Part shown: in pieces, positions 44,171 to 55,370 of the stretch
How the letters are laid out: each line of letters begins with the position of its first letter
How positions within the stretch are numbered: position 1 is the stretch's first letter
Assembly: GCA_963722585.1 (NCBI GenBank)
Contig: CAVRNU010000035.1
Coordinates: forward strand, 92,059-156,058
DNA length: 64,000 nucleotides
Reading direction: 5' to 3'
Source of the DNA: KBS-96 sp963722585
Lineage (GTDB): Bacteria; Acidobacteriota; Terriglobia; Bryobacterales; Bryobacteraceae
Position numbers and translations under genes: made by a program
The notes under the pieces: generated by a model
What the model was told of the DNA's origin: nothing
Seen by the model: only the letters and a program-made list of their open reading frames with translations
Databases searched by the model: none

Positions 44171-45916
44171 TCAAACGATTGACCCCATCAACGCTCGGGG
44201 CCGGCCATCCGGATTATTCGCCACCTGGCATTGATCGTCGAACACCATGGTGGGGACTTTCTCAGCATCGAAAGCTGGCCAGCGCGGCAGCCCCGGATGG
44301 CTCGGATTTCCCGTCCGAGCGAAGCTGATCCAAGCCTGACTGATCCTTGCTGCTAGCGTCCGCGGCCGACTTCCACCGCCCGTCATGGTTTCACATCTAT
44401 CTGTGTGATCGAAACAGAAGCTGAGTTCGGAGCAGTGAAACGCCATCGGGCGTCCGTCGAGTATTGGAGTCTGCCACTGGAACCAGTACAAAAAGGCCGA
44501 CGCCTTGCCGAGCGCTGCCTTTAGCTTTGCCTGTTTCACAGCGTTTCCGCGGACTGAGGAGGCCATGATCACCGAGTACAGTTCGAAAGGCTGCGCTTTC
44601 GGGAAACACTCCCGAAAGCTCTCAATAATGTCTTTGCTTCGAGGGCCAAATGCGCTTGTAACACGCTCGGAAAGCTGCTGCTCAGTCATCGAGAAGGCGT
44701 CGGGATGATTGATGCCGTTCACGAACTCGTTTAGAACTGTTCCGACCAGCATCGGTACATCCGCGGATATCGATGGGGCCTCGGGATCGAAAATCTGCCG
44801 CGGGATCACCGTTCCATCCACAACTGGCGCCCACCCCAGAGATCTTGCCATCCTGCGGAAGTCGGGAGGACCAGAGGGCCGTGGGGATACCCTCCTCTGA
44901 GCCGCGAGCGCTGCATTCAAGAGTCGATCATATGGAATCGCTTGCAACTGCGCTACATCGGATTTTGAGATGTTCAGTTCCTCGAGGACTGCCGCGGCCA
45001 GTTTGGTTGAATCTTCTTTTTCCGCAACTCTTAACATAGAGCCGCTTTGCACGGCCGCGCGGTGGAACAGACCCTTCGCGGACGGCATAGCCATAAGGGT
45101 TCCAACTTTTCCGCCTCCGCCCGATTGCCCGAAAATCATGACTGTGTTCGGATCGCCGCCGAAATTCGAGACGTTGTCACGCACCCACTCGAGTGCCAAG
45201 ACCAAGTCCAGCATGCCGGCGTTTCCGGAAGCTGCGAACTGCTCGCCCCCAAACTGCGAGAGGTTAAGGAAGCCGAACGTATTGAGCCGGTGATTGAGGG
45301 TGACAACAACCACATCGCCTCGGCGGCAGAGATTCTCGCCGTCGTACGACAGCAATTCCTGGCCTGAACCGCTCGCGAAACCGCCTCCATGAAGCCAAAC
45401 CATGACGGGACGTTTACTATTGTCGTGGATACCGGGAGTCCACACATTGACTCGAAGGCAGTCCTCTCCAGGTTGGCCGTCATTCCACTGAAACATAAAC
45501 GCGTTTTCATCCTCGTGCCAACCAGTCCGAGGCGGGAACGGACAGACCTCTTCGAAATAAAGAGCGCTTCGAATTCCGGCCCATGGCGCTGGCTTTTGAG
45601 GCGGCATAAAGCGATTCTTTCCGCCCGTTGAAGCGCCGTAAGGTATGCCTCTGAAAATGTGAACGCCGTTGCGAGCAAAACCGCGCACTTTACCGGCATT
45701 TGTCTCGACAACGTTTTTGGAGTCCGATGCCAAGACCCGATCGTGAGTCGAGGGCTTGGTTTCGGGTTCGGAACTCATAGGATCAGAAGACCCCAGGAGA
45801 TTTGAAGCGCTCGCAGTCGATGCCAGTATACCGACGTTCTTCATCCACGAGCGGCGGCTCGCGGTGACGACTTTTGAAGCGTCCTCTTTGCGGTCTGTGG
45901 AATGATCTTGACTCAT
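44171..45916 (-). CDS. Carboxylesterase type B, Tat-exported
   Basis: Product is 581 residues starting MSQDHSTDRKEDASKVVTAS, then RRSWMKNVGILAS, a twin-arginine signal. The alpha/beta-hydrolase core has VMVWLHGGGFASGSG (oxyanion hole), the nucleophile in MIFGQSGGGGKVG, and GEDCLRVNVWTP. A C-terminal His is expected in AFHCSELSF. It hydrolyses carboxylic esters in the periplasm. GGGGAG, 8 bases before the ATG, supports the start at 45916; the frame extends upstream to 46078 without protein character. Operon with the amidohydrolase. Confidence 0.88.
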   Translation of the reverse strand: MSQDHSTDRKEDASKVVTASRRSWMKNVGILASTASASNLLGSSDPMSSEPETKPSTHDRVLASDSKNVVETNAGKVRGFARNGVHIFRGIPYGASTGGKNRFMPPQKPAPWAGIRSALYFEEVCPFPPRTGWHEDENAFMFQWNDGQPGEDCLRVNVWTPGIHDNSKRPVMVWLHGGGFASGSGQELLSYDGENLCRRGDVVVVTLNHRLNTFGFLNLSQFGGEQFAASGNAGMLDLVLALEWVRDNVSNFGGDPNTVMIFGQSGGGGKVGTLMAMPSAKGLFHRAAVQSGSMLRVAEKEDSTKLAAAVLEELNISKSDVAQLQAIPYDRLLNAALAAQRRVSPRPSGPPDFRRMARSLGWAPVVDGTVIPRQIFDPEAPSISADVPMLVGTVLNEFVNGINHPDAFSMTEQQLSERVTSAFGPRSKDIIESFRECFPKAQPFELYSVIMASSVRGNAVKQAKLKAALGKASAFLYWFQWQTPILDGRPMAFHCSELSFCFDHTDRCETMTGGGSRPRTLAARISQAWISFARTGNPSHPGLPRWPAFDAEKVPTMVFDDQCQVANNPDGRPRALMGSIV

Positions 45917-46158
45917 TGCTTTTCTCCCCGGCGCGCACCCGGCTCCGGCCCATCCAGCATATCGAGTATGCCGCTTGCTCGGCGAGTGATTACAGGTTGG
46001 GACGGCCGCTCGGAATCTGAGCCTCGAAGGACATACGTCTCGAGTGAACGCGCGGCGCTGAGATGAGTACCGGAGCAAAGGCGTTTACGCGCGATTCTGT
46101 TATGCAGTAACCTTCGAGAAGGCAGAAGGTATGACGAATTGCTGCCATTTCCTACGCC

Positions 46159-46182
46159 GCGCACAGTCGCAAACGACTGCGC
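46159..46182. repeat. Intergenic hairpin beside the relic cluster
   Basis: AGTCG (46165-46169) pairs with CGACT (46174-46178). GCGC (46159-46162) pairs with GCGC (46179-46182) after a two-base bulge, giving nine pairs with a CAAA loop. It is in the 268-base spacer between the carboxylesterase and the DoxX relic, which contains no gene. It could be a weak terminator for the relics, but no T-run follows on either side. Confidence 0.35.
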
Positions 46183-46184
46183 TC

Positions 46185-46487
46185 TTATCTAAACCAACCG
46201 ATCCTCAATCTGTGATCCAGACTAAAATTCCCAAGGCCCATAATGGCTAGCGCTAGAAAGCCGGAAATATAAAGTTCAATTACTTCTCCCGGCGCTCCTC
46301 GTGCGAAAAATTGAAAATGATGGACGAAGCTCCAAGCTACAAAAACATTACAAACTATGTACAGAGCTGCCCAGCGCGTTCCTAGACCTAAGAGGACCAG
46401 AATGGAACAGATAGCATCTGAAATGAGCGCGATGACCAAGCTGAGCACCGGTCCCAGATGCAGGGGATTGGGGAAGTGGGCCGCCAT
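46185..46487 (-). pseudogene. DoxX-family membrane protein, N-terminally truncated
   Basis: The frame reads MAAHFPNPLHLGPVLSLVIA, LLGLGTRWAALYIVCNVFVA and APGEVIELYISGFLALAIMG, three helices of the DoxX family. Full proteins have about 130-150 residues and a first helix that is missing here. The upstream in-frame stretch (WEKPTNFAQ) reaches only to a TGA near 46530. The break coincides with the end of a LysR relic in another frame. Possibly still expressed as a shortened protein, but it looks decayed. Confidence 0.65.
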
Positions 46488-46503
46488 CTGAGCGAAGTTG
46501 GTA

Positions 46504-46734
46504 GGTTTCTCCCAGCAAAGACTGATCTCCGTTCAGCCACACGGCCACGAGATCGATTGCCAGGGTACTCGAAAGCGGACGGTAAACGAGCCCCGTGACC
46601 TGCAGCTTTTCGCGGAAAGATTCCGGAACGAGCGCAACCCCAAGTCCTTCGCCTACCAGACACAAGGCTGTCTGTAGCAGGCGGGTTGCTTGTATCTTTC
46701 GCGGAACAAAACCGGCCTGATGGCAGGCGCCTTT
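46504..46734 (-). pseudogene. LysR-type regulator, fragment of the effector-binding domain
   Basis: Reading minus: KGACHQAGFVPRKIQATRLL, then GEGLGVALVPESFREKLQVT and GLVYRPLSSTLAIDLVAVWL. This matches the C-terminal substrate-binding domain of LysR regulators (AGLGVALVPES). The HTH and first subdomain are absent; on the other side an ABC-ATPase fragment on the plus strand begins. No start or stop belongs to it, so it is a relic. Confidence 0.65.
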
Positions 46735-47382
46735 CGTTACCACAAGAATTCTCCCTGGGCTCTGCGTAACATTTCCATTTCGATCCAGCCTGGACAGACA
46801 GTAGCTCTCGTGGACCCATCGGGATCCGGAAAGAGTACGCATGGCATGTTGCTACTTAGCCTTTATGCGCCCATGGAGGGTGAAATTCGCTACGACGGCG
46901 TCCCGTTACAGAATTTCGATTATCGCGCTCTGCGGAGGCAATTCGGCGCAGTGCTGCAGCAACCGGGTCTATTCAGCGGCTCGATTCTCAACAACATCGC
47001 TCTCAATGAGCCGAATCTATCCCGAGAAAGCGTTATAGAAGCCGCCCGCATGGCTGCTATCGGCTAGCAGATCGACGCAATGCCGATGGGTTACCAGACC
47101 GGAGTTGCCGAAGGCGGAGGGGGATTTTCAGGTGGCGAGAGACAACGGCTCGCGATCGCCCGGGCAATCGCTCACAAGCCAAGCGTACATCGAACGCGGC
47201 ACGCACAAGAACTGATGGCGCTTGACCGAAGATATGCCGCGCTGGTCCGAAAGCAGACGCCTGCGCCCTCATCAATTGATTTCCTGCCGTCCGTTCCTCC
47301 GTATAATCCGCAACGTGTAGCGGAATGCAGAAGGTCGTACGGAATGGGGAGATACGGCAATGCAACGGCGAGATCGAGCTGA
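46726..47382 (+). pseudogene. ABC exporter ATPase fragment with a nonsense codon and an internal deletion
   Basis: The frame reads GAFRYHKNSPWALRN and PGQTVALVDPSGSGKST (Walker A with VDPSG in place of VGPSG), then LQQPGLFSGSILNNIALNEP. A TAG at 47065-47067 interrupts it; the same frame continues QIDAMPMGYQTGVAEGGGGF, then SGGERQRLAIARAIAHKPSV (signature motif). Where Walker B, the D-loop and the H-loop should follow, it jumps to HAQELMALDRRYAALVRKQ, the normal C-terminal end. The transmembrane domain is missing too. Originally a peptidase/bacteriocin-exporter-type or lipid exporter ATPase; now clearly dead. Confidence 0.8.
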
Positions 47383-47455
47383 GCAATCCATCGCCAAGTC
47401 AGGGGGCTGTGCTTTCGTCATTCGATACCATTTAGCTATTCTCTAAGCTTTGGGT

Positions 47456-48899
47456 ATGACACGTGTTCGTTTTGCGCCGTCGCCTACCGGTTACCTTCAC
47501 ATAGGCGGCGCGCGAACCTTCATTTTCAATTGGCTCTATGCTCGCCACCATGACGGCGTGATAGTTCTCCGCATCGATGATACTGACGTCGAACGGAACA
47601 CCCAGATTTCGCTCGAGTCCATCTATGAAGGTCTCCAGTGGCTCGAGCTCGGCTGGGATGAGCTCTACCGTCAGTCCGACCGCCTCGCTCTCCATCGCCA
47701 AGCCGCCTGGGCCATCTTTGAGAAAGGCCTCGCCTATCGGGATTTCACACCTGCACCGATATCAACAGAAAACCAGGCGCTGGAAACTTCAAGCGAAGGA
47801 TGGCTCTGCAATCCCGGCATGCGAGAACTATCTCGCGAGGAAAGCGATCGCCGGGCCAAGGCGGGCGAGCCTTTCGTCCTGCGCTTTCGCGTGCCGCGCG
47901 AATCGCGCACCGAGGTTGTTGTACCCGATCTTGTCTACGGGACGGTAACAAAGGCTACGAGCGACCTCGAGGACTTCGCTCTGCTCCGTTCGACGGGCAT
48001 GCCGACCTATCACATGGCATCCTGCGCCGACGACGCCGATCTGCGCATTACGGACATCCTACGCGGTCAGGAACATTTGGCGAACACCTTCAAGCACGTG
48101 CTGATCTTCGAGGCGCTTGGCGTTGAGGTGCCGAAGACGGCTCATTTGCCACTACTGATGGCACCGGATGGTGCGAAGTTATCGAAGCGCAAGCACGGTC
48201 CGGTGGTTAGCGTCACGACCTATCGTGACGCTGGTTTCCTGCCGCATGCGTTCGTGAACTTTCTTTGCCTGCTCGGCTGGTCGCCAAAGAACGATCGCGA
48301 GAAGATGTCGCGCGAAGAGCTACTCGAGCTGTTCTCGCTCGAAGGCATCAACCGCGCTAATGCAATCATCAATTTCACCGATGAAGATCCCTTCGATCCC
48401 AAGGCCGTGTGGCTGAATGCTGAGCATCTCCGGTCGCTCGATCTCGACGAACTCGCGCAACGCTTGATGCCTTACGCTCAACAAGCTGCCTTCACGAATG
48501 CCACGCCAGAGAAGCTTCGCGCTATTGCTCCGCTGATTCAGGAGCGGATCCGGTTGTTAGGCGACGTGGGTACGGTGGCCGATTTCTTCTTCTCCACGGA
48601 GCTGAAGCCCTATGATCCTGCTGAATTGATTCCGCAGAAAGGAGATGCCGCCATGGCTGCGCTGGCGCTCTGCAAGGCCAAAGACGTCTTGGCCGCTGTG
48701 CCTGCCTTCGAACACGGAACACTTGAGTCAGCCTTACGCACCGCTGCTGGTGAACTCAAGCTCAAGGCAGGACAGATGTTCCAGCCCCTTCGTGTCGCTG
48801 TTTGTGGGCGCAAGAATGCGCCACCACTTTTCGAAACGCTTGAAGTGTTAGGGCGCGACACCGTGCTGGCTCGCGTCGACTTCGCGCTAGGAATTGTCA

Positions 48900-48928
<29 letters not shown>
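47456..48928 (+). CDS. gltX: Glutamyl-tRNA synthetase
   Basis: Product is 490 residues starting MTRVRFAPSPTGYLHIGGAR, the class-I HIGH motif; an upstream TTG would add two residues. KLSKRKHGPVVS is the KMSKS loop. The C-terminal anticodon-binding domain (AFEHGTLESALRTAAGELKL, GQMFQPLRVAVCG) is complete. The zinc-binding cysteines of some GluRS are absent. It charges tRNA-Glu. The downstream glnS starts inside its end (29-base overlap), so the two are co-translated. Confidence 0.95.
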
Positions 48929-50576
<1,648 letters not shown>

Positions 50577-50641
50577 GTGGCGCACTCCTCCAAAAAAGTC
50601 GCCGCCGGCACTCACTTCGGAAAGAATAGAATGATCCTGAA

Positions 50642-50902
50642 ATGCCAATTCGAGAGTACAAACCGGACCAGTTCTTTCGGGCATCCATTGACATGATGGA
50701 CGATACCGAGGATTGCAAAACGTACGTTGCGGAGTACTTTTCGTGGAAAATGCCGCGGCACGGCGAGGCAGTTTTCACCGACCTGGAGGACGCGGAGAAG
50801 TTCTTGCTTGAAGTATACGCGGAAGCGACTCCCGATCTCCCTCCGCCCGAGCGACAGTTCAGAATGGCTCCGTGTGGTCGATCATACCGGGTGAATCAAT
50901 AA
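50642..50902 (+). CDS. Small hypothetical protein
   Basis: Product is 86 residues, MPIREYKPDQFFRASIDMMD at the start and RQFRMAPCGRSYRVNQ at the end. The composition (acidic, aromatic-rich, e.g. VAEYFSWKMPRHG, TDLEDAEKFLLEVY) looks like a folded small protein rather than random frame. It lies 65 bases after glnS, same strand. No domain recognised. No clear ribosome-binding site, so expression is uncertain. Confidence 0.4.
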   Translation: MPIREYKPDQFFRASIDMMDDTEDCKTYVAEYFSWKMPRHGEAVFTDLEDAEKFLLEVYAEATPDLPPPERQFRMAPCGRSYRVNQ

Positions 50903-51010
50903 GGGCAGGGGCAGGCCGCGTTCATGACAAGAACGTCAATGCCGCCGAAAACGCCGGCTACCTCGCGGACCAGCGGGACGATCTCGTCTTCGCTGCGTGA
51001 AATGTGAGCT
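50896..51010 (-). pseudogene. Short-chain dehydrogenase fragment
   Basis: The frame just downstream of the solute-binding gene reads AHISRSEDEIVPLVREVAGV then FGGIDVLVMNAA. This is the middle segment of an SDR (the helix before, and the strand with, NNAG). It ends in CPCPY and a stop at 50896-50898, with no SDR start, cofactor motif or Tyr-Lys pair nearby. A relic about 37 codons long, overlapping the end of the small hypothetical ORF. Confidence 0.6.
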
Positions 51011-52348
51011 TTAGCGATTGGGGACTTCGTTCATGCCGCGAAAGCCAGTCAACCGCGCCAGTTCGAGTTCTAGATCGGCAAGCGCTTTGGCGGCCGGTAG
51101 TCGGCGCTCCAATATGCTGTGGACAGTTTCGGCGTACGCGCGGGAGACGAGCTCGTAATTCTTCCCCGATAAAGTAGAAGGCCTCTCAAATAGTCCCTCT
51201 TGCCACCGCTTTCCGAAGTTGCCGTGAAACGCCGTGCCAGCCAGCAGGGCCTGATCTTCCAATAAGGCGATTCGCGTCGGGACTTGCCCCACGAGGCGTG
51301 TCCGCCGGCGCTCGACATCGGCGGAAACCAGATATCGGATTGCTTCCACCGCTTCTCTGGGATGGCTGGAAAATTTCGATACTCCGAGCGCCATGCCACC
51401 GAAGGTCCAAGCGTGAGTTCTAGATCCTGCCGGAAGCGGAGCTGTTTCATATTTGTCCCGAACGGGCGACGAGGGTTGTTGACCCATTTGGTAAAAATCA
51501 ACCCAGCTACGTAAGAAGGCGGCGTTTCCGGTCTGCCAGAGGTATTGAGAGTCGTCTTCGTCGTATTCAGTAACGCCCGGAGGAGAAATCGTACCGACCC
51601 AAGACGCGGCCCTTTCCAGGGCGCGGCGGCAGCGCTTGTTGGCGACGTTCACGGTTCGATCGTTCTGAAGAATATCGCCTCCGCCTTCGGCTACCTGCCA
51701 CTCGAGTGCATTGCAAGTCAAGGCTTCGGCCTGAAGTCCCTGCCACACAAAACCCCAAAAATCCTTGTTTCCGGACCGCCGCTCGCCCCGTTGAATAACT
51801 GCCGCCATCTGCTCCAATTCATCCCAGGTTTCGGGCGGGTTACGGTAGCCATATTTTCGAAGGAGATCGGTTCGGTAGTACAAAATGCCCATGTCGATAG
51901 TCACCGGCAGGCCGACAAGCTTGCCATCGACTGTGAAGTAGCGCAGCAACCGCGGATCGATAGCCGTAAGTTCTTCGTCCAGATAGGGCCGCAAATCGAT
52001 CAGGTCATCGGCGAGCGCGCCAGGCCAAATCGTATCTATCTTGCAGATGTCGGGCTGCGGCGATTTCCGTTTAAACAGGTCTTCAAACAAGCTAAGACGC
52101 TCGTCAATCGTGTCGTAAGCGACCAGATTCTTAACTTCGATGCCGCGCTGTTGGTCGAAGACCGTAAGTGCCTGATTCGTAAACTCGAGGTCTAGCGGGC
52201 TTTCCCCGCTGCCCATCATTGTCAGAGCGACCGGGTGCGCATTCCTGACGGGCCGAGCGCCGCCGCCGCACCCGATGCTCAGCGAAATCGCCAACCAAAC
52301 CAGACAGCCTGCAGCCGGTTGAGCCCTGCCGAATATGCGTTGTGCCAT
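51011..52348 (-). CDS. Extracellular solute-binding lipoprotein, family 1
   Basis: Product is 445 residues starting MAQRIFGRAQPAAGCLVWLA, a lipoprotein signal (lipobox SIGC). The fold is the type-1 sugar-binding protein, with LTVFDQQRGIEVKNLVAYD, GILYYRTDLLRKYGYRNPPE, TWDELEQMAAVIQRG and FGGMALGVSKFSSHPREAVE. No permease or ATPase gene is adjacent. It is head to head with a hybrid histidine kinase whose sensor domain is periplasmic, so it might be a ligand presenter for that kinase. A longer frame starts at 52360. Confidence 0.88.
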   Translation of the reverse strand: MAQRIFGRAQPAAGCLVWLAISLSIGCGGGARPVRNAHPVALTMMGSGESPLDLEFTNQALTVFDQQRGIEVKNLVAYDTIDERLSLFEDLFKRKSPQPDICKIDTIWPGALADDLIDLRPYLDEELTAIDPRLLRYFTVDGKLVGLPVTIDMGILYYRTDLLRKYGYRNPPETWDELEQMAAVIQRGERRSGNKDFWGFVWQGLQAEALTCNALEWQVAEGGGDILQNDRTVNVANKRCRRALERAASWVGTISPPGVTEYDEDDSQYLWQTGNAAFLRSWVDFYQMGQQPSSPVRDKYETAPLPAGSRTHAWTFGGMALGVSKFSSHPREAVEAIRYLVSADVERRRTRLVGQVPTRIALLEDQALLAGTAFHGNFGKRWQEGLFERPSTLSGKNYELVSRAYAETVHSILERRLPAAKALADLELELARLTGFRGMNEVPNR

Positions 52349-52533
52349 GCAGTAAATCAAAGCGTTCAGGCCCTCTCAGAACTCGCCCTTTTTACTCATC
52401 GGACCAAATAAACCGGATCATGAACGTACTACTACTCTTATTGAGCGGCTCTCTCGCCGATACGTTCAACGAGGCCATGGAGTACTGCGTCACAGCCCGG
52501 TCGAGAAAACTAAGCCTTAGGACCCTTCGAAAG

Positions 52534-55365
52534 ATGGGGCGGCTCGGAATCGGCAGGCGCCTGGGCTTGAGCTTCGCCGTCATTCTCGGGCTGATGATTC
52601 TGGGAGGAAGCCTCGCCCTCTGGCACATCCACCGTTTGCAGCAGCAAGTGCGCCGGATCGATGAATTCGATGAAATGATTGTCTCCATCCTCGAGGCGAA
52701 CCACTCGATTGTGCGGTTCGCTGAAAGCCTGCGAGTGGTTTCGGGTACCCATGACGCCCTGCTGTACGGCCGTGCTACATCGGATATTAAGCGAGAGACC
52801 GAAAGAGCGATAGCGACTGTCGAGCGCGCGGCGCAACTCTCGCCGGAATTCGCGAGCCGTCACACGGCGATGCTCGCGACGTTTGCCTATTGGCGGCGGC
52901 TGCTTCCCCAATACATGGACAGGACCGTACGTTTGGCCGAACTGGGCGATTGGCCGGCGATTGATCGGCGCTTAAACGGACAACTTTCGCCGATGGCAAA
53001 GATGGTCAATCAATCGGTTGCAGAAATCGATCGTGAACTCGCGGATCAGCGCCGTATCACGCTAGCCATTATCTGGAAGACGGAAAGGAGCGCGTTCGTC
53101 AATCTATTTGCGTTTGGCTCGGTCACGATCCTGGTAACAATTGCGCTCGGCCTCAGGGTCATTCGCAGGATAGCCGATCCGCTAAACAAACTGAACCAAG
53201 CTGCGCAGGCGCTTGCTTCGGGCGACTTCGCGCACCGTGTTCAAGTGGCGGGAGAGGACGAACTGGCGATCGTAGGCAACGCCTTCAACCTCGCCGCAGC
53301 ACGATTGTGTGAGCTTTATGAAGCGCTGAGAAGAAGTGAAGCTCATTTTCGGTCATTGTTTCAGAACGCGGGCGATCCAATCCTGGTTATTGCTCCGACA
53401 GGCGAAATTCTCTCCGCCACTCCATCGGTAAAGAGAGCTCTGGGAGTGGAGGCAGCCGAGCTGCGCGGGCGGAGTCTAAAAGAATTTCTGCATCCGGATG
53501 AGGTGGACCGGGTTGCTCACTTTTTCACGTCGGCTTCGCCGGACAAAGAGGGGCTTCGCACCGTGGAGTTTCGCTGGAAACATTCGGCTGGGTTGTGGCG
53601 AATCCTGGCGGCCACGACCAGCGACCGCCGCCAAGATCCCGATATCCGCGGATTTGTCGTCAATGCGTACGATATAACGGAGCGAAAGGCTGCGGAAAAC
53701 CAGATCCGCGAGCTCAATGAGGACCTCGAGCGGCGAGTTGTTCAGCGGACGGCTCAACTCGAATCGGCCAAACAGCTTGCCGAAGCCGGAAACCTCGCCA
53801 AGAGCGAGTTCCTCGCGAACATGAGCCATGAAATTCGAACGCCCCTCAACGGAATCATCGGGATGGCTGCGCTGACGCTCGATACGGAGCTTACGGGCGA
53901 GCAGCGAGACTCTCTCACGACGCTGCAGAATTCGGCTGAATCGCTCTTATCCCTGCTAAACGACATTCTCGACTTATCGAAAGTAGAAGCCGGAAAGCTG
54001 GAGCTCGAGCAAGTGCGATTCGAGCTTCGAGACAATCTCCAGGAATGGCTCCGGGCGATGTGCCCCGCAGCTCACCAGAAGGGACTTGAGTTGCTTTGTG
54101 ACATAGACCCGAATGTCCCGCAAATGATTGTGGTTGACCCGGTACGCCTTCGCCAGGTAGTTTACAACCTGGTTGGAAACGCCATTAAATTCACCTCCTT
54201 TGGGGAAGTTGTGGTGAGTGTTCGTCTGGAAGAGGCGCCCGGAGACGCCTCTTTCGTTCACTTCCAGGTGTCCGACACGGGGACCGGCATTTCATCTTCG
54301 AAACTGAACAAAATTTTCGATGCATTCGTGCAAGCAGACGGCTCTACTACCCGCAAATACGGCGGCACAGGACTGGGGCTCACAATCAGCCGGCGCCTGG
54401 TTCAACTCATGGGGGGCAAGATTTGGGCGGAAAGCAGCGAAGGCGCAGGGAGCACTTTTCACTTTCATATCAGGCTCGAGACATTAGAGCCATCGAGGGC
54501 ATCACGATCGTTACCGCCGGGCAATGCGGCTCGGGTTCTGATTTTCTCAGAAAAGCCAACGAGCGCCGCCATCCTAAGCCGGCTGCTTAATTCTTGGCAT
54601 ATTCAGACATGCTCGACGACCGGCGCTAGCGAGACTATCGCAGCCATCGAAGATGCTCAAGCGGAGCGACATCCCTTCGGCCTGGTAATCGTCGATGAGC
54701 CCGCTCGGTCCACCGGAAGCCCATTGGCGGAGAATGTACGGACCAGCGGCATATTGGATTCCCTTCCCGTGCTGATTCTGCACTCGCCGGTGCGGAATCG
54801 CCAGATAATGCAGCACCGCGAAAACATTTATTTCCTGGCGAAACCCGCCAAGGATTCCGAGTTGGTTGAAACGATCGGACGGATTCTCAACCCGTTCCCG
54901 AATTACGCCAACGAGCACGCGCCGGTAGCCGCGGTCCGGCCCGTCGGCTCCGACATGGCTCTTCAGGTACTCCTTGTCGAAGATAATCTTGTTAATCAAA
55001 AAGTTGCGTCGCGGCTTCTTGAGAAACATGGATGCCAGGTCACGGTCGCATCCAACGGCCGGGAAGCCATCGCTCTACATCGAACTGGTTCGTTCGACCT
55101 TATTTTCATGGACGTACAGATGCCCGAAATGAACGGTATTGAAGCCACTGAAATAATTCGAGCAGCCGAGCGCGGCACGAAAGCGCGTGTTCCAATTGTG
55201 GCGTTGACAGCGAATGCGATGGCTGGCGATCGCGAACGTTGTCTCGAAGCAGGGATGGACGCCTATCTTTCGAAACCCATCGATCGAAAGGAGCTCGTGG
55301 GAATTCTCCGCCGGCAGATTCCGCGCAAACGCACTGGCGAAGAGCAATTTGCACCCGTTGCCTGA
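52534..55365 (+). CDS. Hybrid sensor histidine kinase with two receiver-like domains
   Basis: Product is about 943 residues from MGRLGIGRRLGLSFAVILGL. A first membrane helix precedes an all-helical periplasmic sensor (about 45-180). A second helix leads to HAMP (RRIADPLNKLNQAAQALASG), a PAS domain (FRSLFQNAGDPILVIAPTGE) and a coiled coil. HisKA follows (ANMSHEIRTPLNG, His432), then the ATP domain (NAIKFTSFGEVVV, GGTGLGLTIS). A receiver-like domain without a clear phospho-acceptor follows. A true receiver ends the protein (VLLVEDNLVNQKVA, Asp860 in FMDVQMPEMNG, LTANA, LSKP). There is no HPt. The frame extends to 52342 but the extra 64 residues overlap the divergent gene. Confidence 0.9.
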   Translation: MGRLGIGRRLGLSFAVILGLMILGGSLALWHIHRLQQQVRRIDEFDEMIVSILEANHSIVRFAESLRVVSGTHDALLYGRATSDIKRETERAIATVERAAQLSPEFASRHTAMLATFAYWRRLLPQYMDRTVRLAELGDWPAIDRRLNGQLSPMAKMVNQSVAEIDRELADQRRITLAIIWKTERSAFVNLFAFGSVTILVTIALGLRVIRRIADPLNKLNQAAQALASGDFAHRVQVAGEDELAIVGNAFNLAAARLCELYEALRRSEAHFRSLFQNAGDPILVIAPTGEILSATPSVKRALGVEAAELRGRSLKEFLHPDEVDRVAHFFTSASPDKEGLRTVEFRWKHSAGLWRILAATTSDRRQDPDIRGFVVNAYDITERKAAENQIRELNEDLERRVVQRTAQLESAKQLAEAGNLAKSEFLANMSHEIRTPLNGIIGMAALTLDTELTGEQRDSLTTLQNSAESLLSLLNDILDLSKVEAGKLELEQVRFELRDNLQEWLRAMCPAAHQKGLELLCDIDPNVPQMIVVDPVRLRQVVYNLVGNAIKFTSFGEVVVSVRLEEAPGDASFVHFQVSDTGTGISSSKLNKIFDAFVQADGSTTRKYGGTGLGLTISRRLVQLMGGKIWAESSEGAGSTFHFHIRLETLEPSRASRSLPPGNAARVLIFSEKPTSAAILSRLLNSWHIQTCSTTGASETIAAIEDAQAERHPFGLVIVDEPARSTGSPLAENVRTSGILDSLPVLILHSPVRNRQIMQHRENIYFLAKPAKDSELVETIGRILNPFPNYANEHAPVAAVRPVGSDMALQVLLVEDNLVNQKVASRLLEKHGCQVTVASNGREAIALHRTGSFDLIFMDVQMPEMNGIEATEIIRAAERGTKARVPIVALTANAMAGDRERCLEAGMDAYLSKPIDRKELVGILRRQIPRKRTGEEQFAPVA

Positions 55366-55370
55366 GACGG

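Noticed and set aside
51545..52195. 216-codon open frame opposite the solute-binding protein
   Set aside because: Composition looks like a reverse-complement shadow; the minus-strand lipoprotein is well supported.
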